DNA of 64,000 bases. Origin: Macrosoma leucophasiata. Its lineage: Eukaryota > Arthropoda > Insecta > Lepidoptera > Hedylidae. The notes under the pieces were generated by a model that saw nothing but the letters and a program-made list of their open reading frames with translations, had not been told where the DNA came from and ran no database searches. Below are positions 59,634 to 64,000 of the stretch, piece by piece. Location of the stretch: the NCBI GenBank assembly GCA_036365455.1, contig JAWQUS010000016.1, positions 15,585,001-15,649,000 of the forward strand. Direction: 5' to 3'. The translations under genes and the position numbers were made by a program. Each line of letters begins with the position of its first letter. Positions within the stretch are counted from its first letter, which is position 1.

Positions 59634-60559
59634 TCCACCCCGCCTTCTAGTATTATTGCGGCGATACCGAAATAGCGTCGACGTAGTCGACTCGAATGTA
59701 CGTGGCCTTCGCGAACGTCGCGGGCCCGTGCGCCCGCGATGGCGTCGATAGAGAACCGACACGGCCGCCACCGAGGATAGGTTCGACCGAGCGGTCGTCG
59801 TGACCGATATACAGAGCTGAAAATGTATTTTTATACTGTTCTAGTTGTATTGTAGGATCGACGGTCGCGGCCGACTGCGAAGATTTTTATTTAGAGTAAG
59901 AATTCTTCGATGTTTCTCGGTCCTCTTGTGGATGTAAAATCGGAAAGAGACTGAAACCTCTATATTACGTACTGATCGATGAAGGTGCGAGCGATATATA
60001 GATTAAAATAGTAATATAATATTTCTTTGCGCATGAGTAATTTATTTTTATAAGAGCTTAAACGTCACTGTAGAGATATTTGTGACAGGACATGTTAAGC
60101 GTCGACTGGTTAACTAAAAATGCTTTCGTCACGCTACGATTATTGGAATTTGATTCACGAACTACATTATTCCACTGAGACATATCACTTACGTCAATTC
60201 GGCTTCTTATGCATTGAAGGTGTTTTGTGGCGACTATTGTACAATATGTATTAGAAATGAGGCAATTAAATGTTGTGATATTAAGTAATATATTTGAAAG
60301 ATCCAATTGCCACGGGGGCCCGTTGTCCCCGGACAGGTGCACAAATGTAACGCGTTATAATTAGCCATATTTTTATATTTAATATTCGACAGTGCATTAG
60401 ATATATCGATCACGCTGTTTCAGTGAATATTACTCTTAGTCTTAAATATGTTATGTAGTATTTACGCTGTTTTATGTGATATGCATTTTATTAATTATAT
60501 ACTGCAAGTATACACGCTTCTGTTGTAAGTAATAATAACAATATTCCAAAATTATAGCG
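59634..60559 (+). other. RhoGAP92B 3' untranslated region and convergent intergenic DNA
   Basis: The first 200 bases remain GC-rich, then composition returns to AT-rich. No clear AATAAA on the plus strand; ATTAAA at 60002 is a possible signal. Overlap with the YARS2 3' end is possible. Confidence 0.35.
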
Positions 60560-60569
60560 TTTATTTATT
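60560..60569 (-). promoter_or_regulatory. YARS2 polyadenylation signal (two overlapping AATAAA)
   Basis: On the minus strand AATAAATAAA lies about 50 bases past the YARS2 stop, a typical position for the end of the transcript. Confidence 0.65.
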
Positions 60570-60617
60570 GACTCACAAAAAAACAAAATTACATAGTAAC
60601 TTATTGGCATCAAAACA

Positions 60618-62389
60618 TCACGTTTGCCATTCGACTATGTAATAATTTCGTTTGCCTACCCTCAATAGTGAAATAAGATTTGGTAGTATGTGTGCAGATT
60701 CCGTAATAACTTCATCTATTTTCTTTATCCTTTGGTGATTGATATAAAATCCACCAGCTTGAATTATTCTGATAGCATCATCTGAAACATTAAGATTTAA
60801 ATTTAGGAGAATACCAGTATAACGCGTGTATAAAGACGTAAATGCATTATACATACTTTCAGTAGGGAAGCACTTTGCTTTTAGGCCGAGCTCTAATACA
60901 GTAATACCAGGTGATAGTAGCAATGTGATTTTGGGGGCTCCCTCAAAAACTTGCACTAATTCTGTTTGATTCAATGAAATCAAAGATTTCACATCTTTGC
61001 TGTGTATAGCATCTGTAGCTCGTCTTGCTCTTTCAAGGCCCTCTTCTGCAAAATTTACATTGATTATGATAACTTCATGCCTGTTTTCCCCGAATAGGAA
61101 GAGGAAAATTCATGCATCTATGCATACATGTTAAGTATGTAAACACCTACGATTCATCGGGTACGCCTGTAACAGGCGGAAATGTCGATAGGTAGCCTGT
61201 TACATAGAGATATAACAGGCTACCTATTGACATTTCCGCGGATCTGCCTCCCGAGAGCGACATTGGAGGTAAAACTGCCAAAAAAGAACCAGTACCACCA
61301 GAGATAAAGGATAATACACCTATAACCATCTCTGATGGCATTCTACCCAGAGATCGAACCCAGCAAGCATTAGTTGCCTGCTACCACTAGAATACTGAGT
61401 TACTAATGGTAAGACATAGAGCAACACGGAGACCGATGGGGAGTAGCCATAGCATTTATTACAGATGCAAAACAGTGTGTCATTTTTTGTGGGGGGAAAT
61501 ACGAGTGACACACACTACAAAAATCGTCTATTACTATGAAACTCACACCTTGACTTTAACAAAATACATAAACAATTTCAAGTACACATTTAAATATCTC
61601 GGCGACAGGCATAGGAACACTTGTGCTTGTACTTTGACAGAGGGGAAAGCCTGCATATGACAACCTATGAAATGCTTGGAGGGACGCGGATTTGCTATTC
61701 CACGACCTGTGGAGGGCTTGGTGGGACGCAGATTGGAGGATGGAGATTTGCCATTTGAAGATCTAAGGCGGGAGGACTGATTTTCCATTCGACAAACTAT
61801 GGGGGAACGCAGATTTGCCATTCTATGATCCATGAGGGATGCAGAATTGACATTCGTCGATCCTAGGCGGAGGCGCGGATTTGCCCTTCGACAATCTGAG
61901 GGGATGAAAATTTGCCGTTCGACTACTCATTGGAGAAGGCAAATTTGCCGTTCTACGACCTACGGGTCAGGAAAAGACGGGACGGGAATAGGTTGGTAGG
62001 TATATGGAAAATACAAAAAAAGTCAGTCAAAGCTTTAAGGCAATGTTTTCCCCGGTCATCAGAGAATGTAGTGGTGAAGGGTGGCCCATGGTTTTATACA
62101 TAAGTTAACATACCCCCATGAACTAATGTTGTGAGCTGTTCAGCTAAACATGTCTGAGGATATCTTTGTTCTGGATGCTGCTTATGTTTGAACATTATAT
62201 CATTAATTTCTCCTAAATTGTAGAAAGTAAATAATTTCAACAACTGTTCCACATCTGAATCCTTTGATCTTATGAAATACTGGTACAATGCATATGGACT
62301 TGTTTTCTGAGGATCCAGCCATAGAGCATTTCCAGCTGATTTACCAAATTTATCACCCTCCTCTGTTGTCACCAGTGGTAGAGTTAAAC
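60618..62389 (-). CDS. YARS2: Mitochondrial tyrosyl-tRNA synthetase, C-terminal exons (5' part outside window)
   Basis: Three exons on the minus strand: 62389-62114, 61045-60857 and 60781-60618, joined with agreeing phases and ending TGA. The enzyme charges mitochondrial tRNA-Tyr. Exon one encodes LPLVTTEEGDKFGKSAGNAL, where KFGKS is the class I signature corresponding to KMSKS, then TSPYALYQYFIRSKD and LKLFTF. The next exons give VHGEEGLERARRA, the connector, and the S4-like tRNA-binding domain with AGGFYINHQR and LLRVGKRNYYIVEW. The Rossmann fold with the HIGH-type motif is missing from the window. About 209 residues are visible. The last intron is only 75 nt, a multiple of three without a stop. 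SINEs and LINEs surround the first visible exon. Confidence 0.92.
61075..61405 (-). mobile_element. tRNA-derived SINE family F, minus copy, in a YARS2 intron
   Basis: Head with GGGTTCGATCTC B box and GGTAGCAGGCAAC on the minus strand; tail with GCATAGATGCATGAATTT. Contains a fold-back at 61176-61239. Confidence 0.7.
61176..61239. repeat. 27-bp inverted repeat with one mismatch, 10-nt loop
   Basis: Left arm 61176-61202 and right arm 61213-61239 pair at 26 of 27 positions. It lies within the SINE body. Confidence 0.95.
61415..61660. mobile_element. Inverted-repeat element M, copy 3
   Basis: AGAGCAACACGGAGACCGAT, GGGGAGTAGCCATAGC and the shared interior with GAAACTCACACCTTGACTTT through GACAGAGGGGAAAGCCTGCA. 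The interior matches copy 1 in reverse. Confidence 0.6.
61661..62113. other. YARS2 intron, tandem-like short repeats
   Basis: 61680-61940 repeats a loosely conserved unit containing GATTTGCCATT or GCCGTTCGAC every 35-50 bases, seen as GAGGGACGCGGATTTGC and similar variants. It looks like a degenerate minisatellite. Confidence 0.5.
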
Positions 62390-62497
62390 CTGGAAATAAA
62401 AATAATAATGGAATGTAAGTATGATCATTTACCATTGATTTTGTCTTAAAACATGAATGCTTATATTTTATTTAACGAAAAATGGAAAGAAAAATTT

Positions 62498-62585
62498 GAC
62501 TTCAGACGAGACTCAAACTCGCGGCCTACTGGGAATCTAGTCCAGCCGCTCTTCCAATTGAGCTACTGAAGTCCTGCCCGATTTG
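62498..62585 (-). mobile_element. tRNA-derived SINE head / tRNA-like sequence in a YARS2 intron
   Basis: On the minus strand: GACTTCAGTAGCTCAATTGG, GAAGAGC, a GACTAGATTCC anticodon-loop region, GCGAGTTTGAGTCTCGT (T arm) and a TGAAGTC 3' strand. Acceptor and T stems pair well; the anticodon stem does not. No CCA and no RNA polymerase III terminator directly after it. Confidence 0.55.
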
Positions 62586-62718
62586 TCAAATCTTTCCTTC
62601 ACATTTATTGCATTGCTTTATAGTAGCAGCAGCGCCATCTATTGCCAACCATGCTAGTTAGGCAACCGATATAATAGACTTTGCAGTTTATTGAATATCG
62701 TAAAGAAGTCCGGCCGGT

Positions 62719-63690
62719 TTTTTTTTTTTTAGGTCGGGCTTTGTGTAGGTGGCCTGTCTCGAGACGGCACTAGTCTACTTCACCGGGCAATCGGCGAGCG
62801 CAGAAGGCGCTCCAGCCTAGCAAAAAAGTTAGCGCAACTGCCTAATGGTGACCCATGCGGGTCCGTGCCTCGGCTTAGGGCGTTGCGGAGGGACATATGA
62901 GACATATGCGATTATGAGCGGTGCAACTTTCGCTCTACTCCATTCGGTTGGTGATAACCGGAATGTCATCGGCCTCGCGGGGCCGGGGATAAGGTCGGGA
63001 TCAGCGGCGGGTGCGGCGCGAATCGCGTCGGCGCGCTGTATTGGCGGTTTGTGGAGTGTGATTCTGTAGGTGATTTTGCATAGCGGCGATGGCCAACGTG
63101 GTCTCATCGTCCGGATCTTTTAAGACGTGCCTTGGACGTCTCCTTTTGGCGCGATCAAAAGGAGTGTAAATGGCGGCCGCTCGGATTAGCGGATTCGGGT
63201 GGTGACTCGCCCGATCGAAATAGCGAGCAGAAGCTCGCTTCATAAACTGCCGGATGGTAGGCAGGTTAGCATCAATGTGCAAGTTTTTATTACGTACGTA
63301 CCAAGGCGCGCCTACGGCTCTACGTAAGAATCGGTTTTGCAAAGTTTGAAGCTTGCGTAATGTTGTTTTTCGCGTGGGCGAATACCGGAGACGCGTAACA
63401 TAGTATGGGCCTTATGCAGGACGTATAGGCACGGAGTTTGTTCCGGGCCGAAAGCTTGCTCTTTTTATTTAATAAACAATGTAGTTGGGACAACACGAAT
63501 GCAGCCTTAGCGCGCGCTGCTTTTACATGTGCAGCAAAGGTCAGATGCCGATCAAGCGTCACTCCTAAGTATTTGATTTTGTCCATCCAGGGGATGGGCT
63601 CGTCAAACATTCGGACTGGGGCTATGTTAGGTCTGGGTGTACCGGCCATACAACACTGCCCTACTTTTATTCTAAAATCTCAAGGTCACC
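62719..63690 (-). mobile_element. Jockey-like LINE 3' fragment with poly(A) tail
   Basis: Minus-strand frames encode KIKYLGVTLDRHLTFAAHVK and RAYTSCIRPILCYASPVFAH (end of reverse transcriptase), then NRFLRRAVGAPWYVRNKNLH and RASHHPNPLIRAAAIYTPFD in a shifted frame. The T run at 62719-62732 is the complement of its poly(A) tail. Truncated at the 5' side near 63690. Confidence 0.8.
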
Positions 63691-63835
63691 GAGCTTAAGA
63701 AAACCTCTGGTGATTGGTTATTGGTTCAAGTAACCAATCACAAAAGGTACTTAAATTTTAAGTAAACAAGTTTTACTATCGATGATTGGTTGATTCGAAC
63801 AACCAATCAGCTATCAGATCTATTTGGCCAATTAA
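63691..63835. repeat. CCAAT/ATTGG inverted repeats
   Basis: Two neighbouring hairpins: TGATTGGTTATTGGTTCAAG with GTAACCAATCAC, and GATTGGTTGATTCGAACAAC with AACCAATC. Function unknown. Confidence 0.6.
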
Positions 63836-63889
63836 AATCTCTATGTATCTCAGATCATTACCGAAAGGAAACAAACAACATCAAAATTC

Positions 63890-63895
63890 TTTATT
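63890..63895 (-). promoter_or_regulatory. Possible polyadenylation signal of a minus-strand transcript
   Basis: AATAAA on the minus strand followed about 15 bases later by TTGTTTGTTTCC, which resembles a GU-rich downstream element. It could mark the 3' end of a gene continuing beyond 64000. Confidence 0.25.
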
Positions 63896-64000
63896 TTCAG
63901 TCAAATTACACATGTTACAATTATAAAACAAACATAAAACTATTACAAATGTTAAAAACTATAAAACAAAGTCAAATAAAACAAACATTTTTTTTTATGT

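Noticed and set aside
58665..59771. 368-codon minus-strand open frame
   Set aside because: It lies exactly opposite the GC-rich, proline/alanine-rich end of RhoGAP92B. Its Arg-rich composition is what an antisense frame of such DNA gives.
60618..60992. Uninterrupted 124-codon YARS2 terminal frame
   Set aside because: It includes the 75-nt sequence with GT-AG borders. Removing it gives better agreement with the family, so I treat it as an intron, although retention is possible.
1..64000. CRISPR arrays, operons, riboswitches or bacterial origins
   Set aside because: None seen; introns, SINEs and LINEs show this is animal nuclear DNA.

Overview
The window is nuclear DNA from an insect, almost certainly a moth or butterfly. 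The evidence is four conserved animal genes with GT-AG introns set in AT-rich, transposon-filled DNA, plus several dispersed repeats of the kind that crowd lepidopteran genomes. There is no sign of bacterial, organellar or viral sequence. Layout from left to right: positions 1-7,400 hold mainly repeats. A two-exon TMEM70 gene (ATP synthase/complex I assembly) lies at 7,415-8,753 on the plus strand. MFSD11, an UNC93-like major facilitator, runs on the minus strand from 46,118 down to 11,658 in eight exons; its introns of 17.6 and 10.9 kb have absorbed most of the mobile elements. About 1.5 kb from the MFSD11 start codon, on the opposite strand, begins a BAR-RhoGAP protein orthologous to Drosophila RhoGAP92B and human ARHGAP17/44 (47,603-59,633, six exons). 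The last three exons of mitochondrial tyrosyl-tRNA synthetase (YARS2) lie on the minus strand at 60,618-62,389; its catalytic 5' exons are outside the window. RhoGAP92B and YARS2 converge tail to tail. The genes do not form one pathway. TMEM70, YARS2 and a possible new small protein would be mitochondrial. 

The most interesting coding observation is in the divergent MFSD11/RhoGAP92B intergenic region. An ATG-started exon with a mitochondrial-presequence-like peptide (46,503-46,618) can be joined in phase to a hydrophobic open frame (47,450-47,606) whose TGA overlaps the RhoGAP92B ATG as ATGA. This could be an undescribed small mitochondrial membrane protein on a shared or dicistronic transcript. 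MFSD11 intron 3 also carries three decayed tandem copies of exon 3. 

The repeat landscape includes: a SINE whose head resembles the 5S rRNA internal promoter, one copy with a perfect 15-bp target-site duplication; tRNA-derived SINEs of several types; an unclassified poly(A)-tailed retroposon in about ten copies; a dead RTE-like LINE with an internally inverted endonuclease segment; pieces of other LINEs; a Penelope-like GIY-YIG fragment; a hAT transposase relic together with its own deletion derivative; and several MITE-like hairpins. A recurrent pattern is the presence of perfect or nearly perfect fold-backs with loops of 1-10 nt, some inside SINE heads. All gene models were made by reading splice sites by eye; no alignment was run.
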